A DNA stretch of 64,000 nucleotides from Candidatus Poribacteria bacterium (GTDB lineage: Bacteria > Poribacteria > WGA-4E > WGA-3G): positions 248,001 through 312,000 of the forward strand of contig JAJEIE010000033.1 in NCBI GenBank assembly GCA_022827625.1. Reading direction: 5' to 3'. Below, piece after piece: positions 54,517-62,744 of the stretch. The notes below the pieces were generated by a model, which did no database searches, had not been told where the DNA came from, and was given only the letters and a program-made list of their open reading frames with translations. Positions within the stretch are counted from its first letter, which is position 1, and each line of letters starts with the position of its first letter. Made by a program: the position numbers and the translations under genes.

Positions 54517-54909
54517 GTGGACAAACCTTACACAACTATTCAATGCAATGGTTACCAATTAACGATCTACCATGGGATTGACCCTCTGGATCCCGACAAC
54601 GATAATGTTGATGTTCATGTAACCTTTCCTAATGGTGACAGTTTCTCCGCAGTCTTTTTTACGCTCCAAAATATTGCTACCTTGATGAAAGGCTACGAAA
54701 AGACTGGCGAAGGTGCTAATGGTTTGTATTTCTGGACATCTGATATGCTAATTGTCCAAAAACTTACTGAACAAGCCATTTGTGAAACAGTTGACAGTTT
54801 ATTAGCAGACGGTGAGTTTGAATCTGTTTTTTCAAAAAATGAGGCATCTACAATTATCTCACCTGAAGATGGAGATAGACTTTTTAAACGCTTTAACGAA
54901 TCTTTATAG
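54517..54909 (+). CDS. Hypothetical protein with GTG start
   Basis: 130 residues, start GTG with GGAGGAAA 9 nt upstream. TTIQCNGYQLTIYHGIDPLDPDNDNVDVHVTFPNGDSFSAVFFTLQNIATLMKGYEKTGEGANGLYFWTSDMLIV is an alpha/beta protein (read to about residue 80). It resembles small immunity-like or stress proteins but is not assigned. It follows the membrane operon by 47 bp. Confidence 0.65.
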   Translation: MDKPYTTIQCNGYQLTIYHGIDPLDPDNDNVDVHVTFPNGDSFSAVFFTLQNIATLMKGYEKTGEGANGLYFWTSDMLIVQKLTEQAICETVDSLLADGEFESVFSKNEASTIISPEDGDRLFKRFNESL

Positions 54910-54987
54910 AACTCTATAAATCCTACCGCTGCCCTGAAAACAATCTGAATTCAATCCCACGAAAAATGAGCGTCTACCTACAAAACT

Positions 54988-55767
54988 TTATGTTGAAAGC
55001 CCGTCAACTGCCTCAAAGAAATCGGCATTTGATGCGCTGAAGCCGTATTGCTGTTCTACCTCCCGAATAGCGATCTCTGTGGTGAACAGGTTATCGTAAG
55101 TATCGGGAAACTCGACACCTGTTGTGGCATCGCGGAGTAGCACGATGTTATACCCATACCGCGCCATAGAACGGATACCGTAGTCCCTGCCCAATACACA
55201 CCAATTCGTTGCAAAACCGGCGAAGATCAGATGCAAAATACGCCGCTCTTCTAACAACTCATGCAACTGCTGTCCGGTCGCGATAACAAACTCTTCGGGT
55301 CTCACGTCAATCGCAGGAGAGACGGAAAGTTGGTCTGCGAGTTTGTCCCAATGCACGCCGATCCCCGGCGGTTGACTTCGGGGACCACGGTAAACGGCAT
55401 AATCCCCCTCGCGGCTTCGGAAATCGGAGGGGGGCCACGTCGGAGGGACAGAGGGTTCTGGGGGTTTGTGCCGTTGGAGTTGCGGATACTGCTCGGCGAC
55501 TGGCGGCGAGGGGGCATGCACGATTGTCAAGCCTGCCTGCCGCGCAGCGTCTAATACTGGCACCACGCACGCCTTCGTTATCCGTGCGGCGCGTTCTATC
55601 CAACTCTCAATGAAATGGACGTTCCAGAGATCAACGAGTACCAAAGCCGTCTCCTCAACAGGCAACGGCATCTCAAATTCACGCCGGATGAAAGCGGTTT
55701 CAAGGCACGGCTCGTCTGCCGGGGTGCTATCCTGAAAGTAACGGACGCGTAAATCTAAGGTTTTCAC
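54988..55767 (-). CDS. Isochorismatase-like cysteine hydrolase
   Basis: 259 residues. EETALVLVDLWNVHFI gives the catalytic Asp, and LIFAGFATNWCVLGRDYGIRSMARYGYNIVLLRDATTGVE carries the nucleophilic Cys. The family hydrolyses vinyl ethers, amides or N-carbamoyl groups. The start is read as GTG at 55767 (MKTLDLRVRYF); no Shine-Dalgarno is visible. The gene follows the M16 genes on the same strand after a strong hairpin. Confidence 0.8.
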   Translation of the reverse strand: MKTLDLRVRYFQDSTPADEPCLETAFIRREFEMPLPVEETALVLVDLWNVHFIESWIERAARITKACVVPVLDAARQAGLTIVHAPSPPVAEQYPQLQRHKPPEPSVPPTWPPSDFRSREGDYAVYRGPRSQPPGIGVHWDKLADQLSVSPAIDVRPEEFVIATGQQLHELLEERRILHLIFAGFATNWCVLGRDYGIRSMARYGYNIVLLRDATTGVEFPDTYDNLFTTEIAIREVEQQYGFSASNADFFEAVDGLST

Positions 55768-55782
55768 AATGTAAAGCTAAGA

Positions 55783-55809
55783 CAAATTAGGCTTTAGCAG
55801 CCTAATTTG
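55783..55809 (-). terminator. Strong 11-bp hairpin overlapping the M16 stop codon
   Basis: CAAATTAGGCT-TTAGC-AGCCTAATTTG is a perfect stem with a 5-nt loop. The TAG stop of the M16-like gene is within it. There is no U run, so termination may be weak; it may also be another REP-like element. Confidence 0.5.
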
Positions 55810-57952
55810 GCTCCTGAAATAGGGATTCGTCGAGTTCGGCGTTCAATGTGACACCTGTTACCCAACTTTCAGAGAAAAGTTGACCGTCTACGTTCTGAAC
55901 AACGTGGTATGCGACTTTAACACCATCAACATCACGGTAATCGTCCATGAGAGACTCTCTGTTCGCTGTAACGCCTTGTGCTATCTCGCGATAAGCGAAT
56001 TTTACGACATAATGCGTCTCCTCGCTCACAAAAAGCCGTAAGGCTTCGCCAGACGGCTGTGGCACAAGCAGCACATGTGCGGATTTGCCCTGCACATCCT
56101 CCGTACCCGCATACTGAACCGAAATCTCACTTTGTGAGAGATTCGTCAGAAGCCATATCGTTTCCCGGAAGACTGCATCCTTAAAGGAGTTTGTCACATC
56201 AGGCGGCAAAGGTTGAACCCCCATTGGTGTCATTGCAAACCCAGAGGCACCATCAAAGACATATCCCATCTCACCCTGTGGTAGCTTGATATCCTGTCTG
56301 AATTTGTCAGGATAGACGTAGTAGGATTTGCCCTCGACTTGCATTTGCCCCATCGGTGAGTTTGCCGTAGCACGCGCTTCGATGACAATATTCTTCACCG
56401 CTTGGAGCTTCTCAAGTCCACCGTGTGCTTCAACAGCAGCGGCAAGGACTTCTTTGGCTTTCACCATGTCTGTTTCACTCGCTTCGGGCATCGGTTCAGC
56501 AGGCGGTGGCGGTGCGGGTCGCTCTATCTCAATTTCGTTAACCGCTCCGAACTCTTCAAGGGGTCGGTCGAAATTCTCTTTATTGCCGACAGTGACAATT
56601 GTGAGTGCGTCTGGATGGAGATACTTTTGCGCGACTGCTTGTACATCTTCCGCTGTGACCTGAGCGATATTATCGGTATAGGTTTCAAGGAAACCCGGTG
56701 CGTAATCACGATAGTCAAGCATCATCTGTTGAAAAGCGATTTGCGAACTGCTTTCAAAACCAAACACAAACGAATTAATAAGTGAATCTTTGGTGCGCTG
56801 CAGTTCCACTTCCGGCACAGGCGTATCTCGGAGTCCCTTGACGACATCGATAATGAGTGAAACCGCCTCGGCAGTTTTCTCGGTACGCGTCTGCGAATAG
56901 GCAAACCATTCCCCTGGATTTGTGTAGTACGATGTGTGCATCAGGCTCCCGACCATATAAGCGAGTCCATGTTTCTCGCGTACTTCTCTCATAAGACGAG
57001 AGGTGAATCCCCCTTCGCCGAGAATCTCATTCATGACGCGGAGGGCGAAGAAATCAGGGAAATCCGGTGTACGTTTGATCCCGAAATGCCCGATTAACAT
57101 CGTGGTTTGTGGGAGGTCTTTGAAGATATAATTAACAGACGGCTTTGGCGTCGCATCCACCGTTGGGACCTCTGGAAACGCAATTTTCTGACTTCCCCAG
57201 CCCTCAAACACTTTTTCGAGTTGCGCTATCAAGGTCTCCGTATCAAAATCGCCTGTAATCGCCAACATTATGTTACCAGGATGGTAATACTTTGCGTGAA
57301 AGGCTTTGAGGTCGTCAACAGTGATACTTTCTATGCCTTCCATTTCAGTATACCACCCGAACGGATGGTCAGTTCCGTAGAGCAAAGCAGAGAAATTACG
57401 CCATGCGAGCTGGATAGGATTATCGTTACGCCGACGGATGCGTTCGACCGACTGTTGCTTACGGAGTTTCAGTTTGTCCTCACGGAATGCCGGATTCCTG
57501 AGTACATCCGCAAAGATTTCTAATCCCGTTTCGATGTCCTCGGCGAGTGTTGAGAGGTTAACTGTTCCGTATTCACGGGACATGCCGATTTCGACAGAAG
57601 CCGCCATGGATTCCAATTCCTCGTTCAGTGCGTCCGGTTCACGCGACACTGTCCCACCTGTCCGCATGACACTCGCACATATTGACGACAAGCCCACTTT
57701 ATCCGGAGGATCGTAGATATCGCCGGTTTTGACTAAACCGCTGATGTTGAAAAGCGGTAACTCATTGTCTTCAATGAGGTAGAGTTTCATTCCGTTCGAG
57801 AGCGTACGTTTCTCTGGAACGGGTGGTTTAAACTTAATCGGTTCATAGGTAAGCACTTCGTGTGGTCTTGCGAATGTAGAGGGAACTCCCCACACAACAA
57901 GACAAACGATCAGTGTTGCGATGAGCGTTCCAGTAGAAGTCCATTTTTTCAT
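55802..57952 (-). CDS. M16-family peptidase homologue without the metal site, with C-terminal extension
   Basis: 716 residues. Signal peptide about 1-28 (TLIATLIVCLVVWGVPSTFA). Two M16-type halves follow: RTLSNGMKLYLIEDNELPLFNISGLVKTG, YHPGNIMLAITGDFDTETL, GEGGFTSRLMREVREKHGLAYMVGS. The HxxEH zinc site is absent (DKVGLSSICASVMRTGG stands there), so this is the non-catalytic partner. The last 230 residues (AAVEAHGGLEKLQAVKNIVIEARAT...) are an extra beta-rich domain. The start overlaps the stop of the active partner (TAATG). It probably forms a periplasmic heterodimer with it. Confidence 0.85.
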   Translation of the reverse strand: MKKWTSTGTLIATLIVCLVVWGVPSTFARPHEVLTYEPIKFKPPVPEKRTLSNGMKLYLIEDNELPLFNISGLVKTGDIYDPPDKVGLSSICASVMRTGGTVSREPDALNEELESMAASVEIGMSREYGTVNLSTLAEDIETGLEIFADVLRNPAFREDKLKLRKQQSVERIRRRNDNPIQLAWRNFSALLYGTDHPFGWYTEMEGIESITVDDLKAFHAKYYHPGNIMLAITGDFDTETLIAQLEKVFEGWGSQKIAFPEVPTVDATPKPSVNYIFKDLPQTTMLIGHFGIKRTPDFPDFFALRVMNEILGEGGFTSRLMREVREKHGLAYMVGSLMHTSYYTNPGEWFAYSQTRTEKTAEAVSLIIDVVKGLRDTPVPEVELQRTKDSLINSFVFGFESSSQIAFQQMMLDYRDYAPGFLETYTDNIAQVTAEDVQAVAQKYLHPDALTIVTVGNKENFDRPLEEFGAVNEIEIERPAPPPPAEPMPEASETDMVKAKEVLAAAVEAHGGLEKLQAVKNIVIEARATANSPMGQMQVEGKSYYVYPDKFRQDIKLPQGEMGYVFDGASGFAMTPMGVQPLPPDVTNSFKDAVFRETIWLLTNLSQSEISVQYAGTEDVQGKSAHVLLVPQPSGEALRLFVSEETHYVVKFAYREIAQGVTANRESLMDDYRDVDGVKVAYHVVQNVDGQLFSESWVTGVTLNAELDESLFQEPN

Positions 57953-59469
57953 TATTCTTTACCCTCCGCGTCGTCACTCGTGGGTGCTACTGCCTCTTTT
58001 TTAACGAGTGTAGCGACAGTGCGGTTGCTTTTCGTAAAATAGGTATTTGCGACTTTCATGATGTCTTCCGGCGTAATCCTATACATCGTTTCCCGCCAAT
58101 CAAGGATATAACGCCAGTCGCCTGCGAGTCCTTCATAGAAGGTTAATTGCCGTGCCATTCCGGCGTTTGAACTCAGCCCTCGGATGAACCCCGCCTCGAC
58201 CTGTTTGAGGATACGTTTAAATTCCTTTTCCGCAACAGGTTCGGTTTTGAGCCTTTCAAGTTCAGCATAGATCGCTTCTTCAACATCGGCGGCGGTGTGC
58301 GGTGCGCGCGGTGTAGCACTGACCACAAACAGATTATCGTAGCGTCCGCCGGGATATCCGTTTACCGAATTAGCAGAGACAGCGATCCCCTCCTCAACGA
58401 TATTTTTGTAGAACCGAGAGGTACGCCCATCAGAAAGGATGGCACTAATCATATCAAACACATAATCATCGAAATGTGGGAGTGTCGGTTTATGATACCC
58501 AATCATGAGTTGGGGTTCCGCGTCGAATTCGACTTCAATCCTGCGTTCCCCTTCTTGCGGGGGTTCATCCGCCGTGACTTCAGGAGGAAGCGGTTGGGAC
58601 GGCATATCGCCGAAGTATTTCTCAATCAGCGCGATGGTTTCGGTGGGATTAATACTCCCAACGATAACCATGATTGAATTGTTCGGTGCGTAGTGGATGC
58701 GAAAAAATTCCTCGGCTTTCCGCCGATTTAGCATAGCGATATCCGAGGGCCAACCGATAATCGGCATACCGTACGGATGGGCAGTAAAAGCGGTCGCGAT
58801 AAACTGCTCATAGAGTTTCCCACCGGGTTGGGTATCCACCCGCATCCGGCGTTCCTCTTTGACAGCCTCACGCTCAACATAAAATTCACGGAGGACAGCA
58901 TTCTTGAGCCGATCCGACTCAAGCATTGCCCACAACTCTAACTTGTTCGATGGCAATTCGACTGTGTAAATGGTATAGTCAACAGAGGTACCAGCGTTGA
59001 ATCCGGTACTCCCGTGCTGCGTATAGATTTCGGTATACTCTCCCGTAACAATCCACTCTTTTGCGAGTTCTTGTTGCGTTTTAAGTGCCTCTTCCAATTC
59101 GGCAATTTTTGCGTCATCTGCTCTGGAACCTTTTGCCCGCTCCATGTCGAGGGCATCGCCTATCCGATCGATTTCGGCAAGTACTTCCCTCTCTTTTTCA
59201 TAATCCTTCGTGCCGATGGTTTTAGTGCCTTTAAACAACATGTGTTCGAGCATGTGTGCGATGCCGCGCGTATCGTCTGATTCATCGACGGAACCTGCTT
59301 TGAAGAGGATATATGGAGCGATAGTCGGGGAGGTGTGGCGTTCAATCATTAACAACTTCAGACCGTTGGGAAAAGTATGCTCTATCACCCGATCTGAAAG
59401 GTCTTGTGCTGATACTATTCCGTGTAAGGCAACGAAAAATAGGATCAGCAAATAACGTATATGTTTCAT
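57952..59469 (-). CDS. M16-family zinc metallopeptidase, catalytic subunit
   Basis: 505 residues with signal peptide IRYLLILFFVALHGIVSAQ. NGLKLLMIERHTSPTIAPYILFKAGSVDE leads to GIAHMLEHMLFKGTKTIG, the inverted zinc motif HxxEH. A further Glu ligand lies downstream. The second half has YAPNNSIMVIVGSINPTETIALIEKYFGDMP and the R/Y pair region. A 40-residue charged insert (ALDMERAKGSRADDAKIAELEEALKTQQELAKE) follows the active site. It degrades peptides in the periplasm. ATG with GGAGATAA upstream; coupled to the downstream non-catalytic partner. Confidence 0.9.
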   Translation of the reverse strand: MKHIRYLLILFFVALHGIVSAQDLSDRVIEHTFPNGLKLLMIERHTSPTIAPYILFKAGSVDESDDTRGIAHMLEHMLFKGTKTIGTKDYEKEREVLAEIDRIGDALDMERAKGSRADDAKIAELEEALKTQQELAKEWIVTGEYTEIYTQHGSTGFNAGTSVDYTIYTVELPSNKLELWAMLESDRLKNAVLREFYVEREAVKEERRMRVDTQPGGKLYEQFIATAFTAHPYGMPIIGWPSDIAMLNRRKAEEFFRIHYAPNNSIMVIVGSINPTETIALIEKYFGDMPSQPLPPEVTADEPPQEGERRIEVEFDAEPQLMIGYHKPTLPHFDDYVFDMISAILSDGRTSRFYKNIVEEGIAVSANSVNGYPGGRYDNLFVVSATPRAPHTAADVEEAIYAELERLKTEPVAEKEFKRILKQVEAGFIRGLSSNAGMARQLTFYEGLAGDWRYILDWRETMYRITPEDIMKVANTYFTKSNRTVATLVKKEAVAPTSDDAEGKE

Positions 59470-59569
59470 TTATCTCCATATTGCGGCAGCCGCCTCTGTT
59501 AAACGATGCCGCTTCCTTTCTATAAAAGTTGTCAGTTATCGGAGAAAGGGTTTTTAGTTATTAGTTTTT

Positions 59570-59678
59570 GGTTATAAGTTAAGAGCCCCTCTGTAACAAT
59601 CTCCCCAGCCAGGCTTGGTGTACACCAACGAAAGGTCAATTGTTACAGGAAACCTCTTAACTTAAATAACTTATAACC
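59570..59678. repeat. 109-bp near-complete palindrome
   Basis: GGTTATAAGTT pairs with AACTTATAACC, AAGTTAAGAG with CTCTTAACTT and CTGTAACAAT with ATTGTTACAG. The centre carries TTGGTGTACACCAA. It lies just after the rubredoxin-like gene and before the M16 start. TTAGTTATTAGTTTTTGG repeats are at its left border. Confidence 0.75.
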
Positions 59679-59680
59679 AC

Positions 59681-59938
59681 TTAGGCTTTCTCAAGATCAC
59701 CGAGTAATCCGACGAGGGCAAATCTGACATGTGATGAGAGTGCAGAATTTTCTGCGCGAAGATCTGCGCCCTCTGCGTCTGGATACATGACATGTGCTGC
59801 GACTGCGCGTTTGACCCATCGCTCCGCTCGATCATCGTAGGGAATGTATTTTTCTTTAGGTGCCGTGCAAGCCGGGCACTCGTCTGGTGGGCTATCTGCT
59901 TCTTTCCACAAATAACCACAGGCTACACAAACAAACAT
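59681..59938 (-). CDS. Rubredoxin/rubrerythrin-type zinc-ribbon small protein
   Basis: 85 residues. FVCVACGYLWKEADSPPDECPACTAPKEKY has the CxxC...CxxC iron or zinc site of rubrerythrin-like rubredoxin domains. The rest is a short amphipathic tail with AERWVKRAVAAHVMYPDAEG. It probably binds one iron or zinc atom and acts in electron transfer or oxidative stress. Strong AAAGGACTTTACC upstream of ATG. Confidence 0.75.
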   Translation of the reverse strand: MFVCVACGYLWKEADSPPDECPACTAPKEKYIPYDDRAERWVKRAVAAHVMYPDAEGADLRAENSALSSHVRFALVGLLGDLEKA

Positions 59939-60087
59939 GGTAAAGTCCTTTCTCTATTTCTCAAGAAGATTTGAAGTTATAGGGTTTAAAGTTACAATTA
60001 ACGACTACATATTAGCAGATTTGGGATTGGAATGCAAGGTTTAAATGCTAAGATTTAGCCAAAGTTTTGGACAGAGTGATTCGCCGA

Positions 60088-62136
60088 CTATTTCACGGAT
60101 TGATCTTTCAATTCAGCAATACGGTCTCGCAATGCGGCGGCTGCCTCATAATCGAGTTCAAGGGCAGCTTTTCGCATCTGCTTTGTTAAATCACTGATTA
60201 ACACTTCAACATCCTCAGGCGTAATACTCTCAACGGGAACCATAGGCTTATCAGATGCTTTGGTCTTGTACGTATCCTCAGACTCGGCGATCAGTTCTTG
60301 GATTGCTTTTTCAATTGTTGCGGGTGTGATGTCATTATCAACGTTATACTGGAGTTGAATGTCGCGTCGGCGTTGCGTCTCCTGTATGGCTTCCGCCATC
60401 GCGTCAGTGACATCATCTCCATAGAGGATGACCTCACCATCAACGTTTCGTGCAGCGCGTCCAGCGGTTTGAACGAGCGATCTGACGGAACGGAGGAACC
60501 CCGGTCGATCGGCGTCCAAGATTGCGACCAGAGACACCTCCGGCAAGTCAAGTCCCTCGCGAAGTAGATTGATCCCGACAAGGACATCAAAAACGCCTTC
60601 ACGGAGTTGGCGCAGAATACGCGCCCGATCAAACACATCAATCTCAGAGTGCATATAATCGGCACGGATCCCAGCCTCGGTTAAGTACTCGGTTAGGTCC
60701 TCCGCCATCCGTTTGGTAAGGGTCGTAACGAGGACGCGTTGCTGGTGTTTGACCCGATCCTGGATTCTACCGATGAGGTGATCGACCTGTCCGCGCACCG
60801 GATGGATCGTAATCTTGGGATCGACCAGTCCTGTGGGACGGATGATCTGCTCTACGATTTGATCACTATTTTCCATCTCATAGGGACCCGGCGTTGCCGA
60901 GACGAAAATAACTTGATTGACGCGCCCCTCAACTTCATCGAAACGGAGTGGACGATTGTCTAATGCAGACGGCAGCCGGAACCCGTGTTCGACCAGCGTT
61001 GTCTTCCGCGACCGGTCTCCTCGATACATCCCTCGGAGTTGTGGAATGGTTACGTGGGACTCATCAATAAAGAGCAAGAAATTGTCGGGGAAATAGTGCA
61101 TGAGGCAATAAGGCGGTTCACCGGGTTGTAACCCAGAGAGATGCCGCGAATAGTTCTCAATACCAGAACAATAGCCGACCTCCCGCAACATCTCCAAATC
61201 GAAACGGGTGCGTTGTTCAATGCGCTGCGCTTCCAGTAATTTATTTTGCTTCTCAAAAGTCAGAATTCGTTCTTGGAGTTCGAGTTCAATATTAATTAAC
61301 GCCTCGTCAAAGATTTCAGCATCGGTCATGAAGTGCTTCGCCGGGTAAATTTCGAGGGATTCATGTCGTTTCAAGACTTCGCCGGTTGTGGTGTCAATTT
61401 CGTTAATACGATCAATTTCGTCGCCGAAAAGTTCAATGCGATACGCGTTTTCGCTATAAGCCGGAAACACCTCAACGACATCGCCGCGCGCCCGAAAGAT
61501 ACCTTGCCAGAATTCAACATCGTTCCGAACGTATTGAATATCCACTAAAGCGCGCAGGAGGCTGTCGCGCCGGATTTCATCACCGACGGTTATATGAACT
61601 CTTTGGTTCTCAAATTCACGTGGAGATCCAAGACCGTAAAGGCAGGAAACACTCGCAACAACGATAACATCTTGGCGCGATATTAGGGAGGCAGTTGCAG
61701 CAAGGCGCATCCGCGTGATTTCTTCGTTTATGCGGACATCCTTTTCAATAAAGGTATCCGTAGCGGGGATGTATGCCTCTGGCTGATAATACTCGTAATC
61801 ACTGACGAAGTAATGAACGGCGTTATTTGGAAAAAATGTCCGGAATTCGTTGTAGAGCTGCGCGGAGAGTGTTTTGTTAGGCGAAATAACAAGCGTGGGC
61901 AGCTGGACGTTTTGAATGACATGCGCCATCGTGTAGGTCTTGCCAGAACCCGTCACACCCAGCAAGGTTTGTGCTTCATCGCCACGCAGGAGTCCGTTTG
62001 TGAGTTGATCAATCGCTTCGGGCTGATCGCCTTGCGGTGTGAAGTCTGAGACTAACTCAAATTCTGTGTCATCCAGTTCGACGGTGCCATCTTCTGGAGA
62101 ATCGACCTCTGTTAGCAATTCCCAATTCTCTCTCAT
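60088..62136 (-). CDS. uvrB: UvrABC system protein B
   Basis: 682 residues from the ATG at 62136. A longer frame to 62322 exists, but its first codons are made of a dispersed repeat (a second copy lies near 62617), so I reject it. DFTPQGDQPEAI, GVTGSGKTYTMAHVIQ (Walker A, 60-67), VSDYEYYQPEAYIPATDTFIEKD (beta-hairpin), LLFIDESHV and NLLREGLDLPEVSLVAILDADRPGFLRS are in order. The C-terminal UVR motif (LELDYEAAAALRDRIAEL) binds UvrC. It works in nucleotide excision repair with UvrA and UvrC. The tail end is at 60088. Confidence 0.93.
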   Translation of the reverse strand: MRENWELLTEVDSPEDGTVELDDTEFELVSDFTPQGDQPEAIDQLTNGLLRGDEAQTLLGVTGSGKTYTMAHVIQNVQLPTLVISPNKTLSAQLYNEFRTFFPNNAVHYFVSDYEYYQPEAYIPATDTFIEKDVRINEEITRMRLAATASLISRQDVIVVASVSCLYGLGSPREFENQRVHITVGDEIRRDSLLRALVDIQYVRNDVEFWQGIFRARGDVVEVFPAYSENAYRIELFGDEIDRINEIDTTTGEVLKRHESLEIYPAKHFMTDAEIFDEALINIELELQERILTFEKQNKLLEAQRIEQRTRFDLEMLREVGYCSGIENYSRHLSGLQPGEPPYCLMHYFPDNFLLFIDESHVTIPQLRGMYRGDRSRKTTLVEHGFRLPSALDNRPLRFDEVEGRVNQVIFVSATPGPYEMENSDQIVEQIIRPTGLVDPKITIHPVRGQVDHLIGRIQDRVKHQQRVLVTTLTKRMAEDLTEYLTEAGIRADYMHSEIDVFDRARILRQLREGVFDVLVGINLLREGLDLPEVSLVAILDADRPGFLRSVRSLVQTAGRAARNVDGEVILYGDDVTDAMAEAIQETQRRRDIQLQYNVDNDITPATIEKAIQELIAESEDTYKTKASDKPMVPVESITPEDVEVLISDLTKQMRKAALELDYEAAAALRDRIAELKDQSVK

Positions 62137-62247
62137 TTTCGGCTTCTTGCTCCTTCTCACAGGTCCGATTGTCTTTAGCAATCTGGGTTGCGGGGAATGC
62201 ATTATTTCAGCACTACAAGAAATTGATAGGGTATACAATAGTCTGTC

Positions 62248-62727
62248 AACATTGAAATGAGAGGTAAACCCAGCTTGTAGTAGGGCGATTTTGCGGCGTA
62301 CTCGCTCAAATGCGATGGGCATTATCGCACGTCAAAAACGGGCAATGAATTGCCCTACTACGAACAATTCATCTGTTTAGATGTGACAAACTAATGTATA
62401 CCATATATAGTAGATTTTGGAATTACTTACACACTTGTCCGTTACCAGAGTAGCGTTCGTAGTAGGGCAATTCATTGCCCGTTGTTTCAAAACATGTGCA
62501 AATAATTACGGGATCTACTATAGTATAGCATGTCTTACCGAAAACATTGAAATGAGAGGTAAACCCAGCTTGTAGTAGGGCGATTTTGCGGCGTACTCGC
62601 TCAAATGCGATGGGCATTATCGCACGTCAAAAACGGGCAATGAATTGCCCTACTACGAACAATCCATCTGTTTAGATGTGACAAACTAATGTATACCATA
62701 TAGTATAGCATGTCTTGCCGAAAATGT
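62248..62727. repeat. Two copies, 295 bp apart, of a 160-bp repeat block with REP-like hairpins
   Basis: Copy A (62248-62408) and copy B (62543-62702) both run from AACATTGAAATGAGAGG to GTATACCATATA. Each contains TTGTAGTAGGGCGATTTTGC, TTTTGCGGCGTACTCGC and the hairpin GGGCAATgaATTGCCC + TACTACG (62339-62362; 62634-62657). An inverted hairpin (GTAGTAGGGCAATTCATTGC) lies between them at 62459-62481. TAGTATAGCATGTCTT follows at about 62521 and 62702. The 5' part of copy A overlaps the long reading of the uvrB frame. Confidence 0.85.
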
Positions 62728-62744
62728 GTAGAGAGAAGTGTCGT

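Noticed and set aside
62423-62617. Open frame of 64 codons beginning MPIAFERVRRKIALLQ
   Set aside because: It is entirely made of the second copy of the 160-bp repeat block; the first copy gives the same peptide in the false N-terminus of uvrB.
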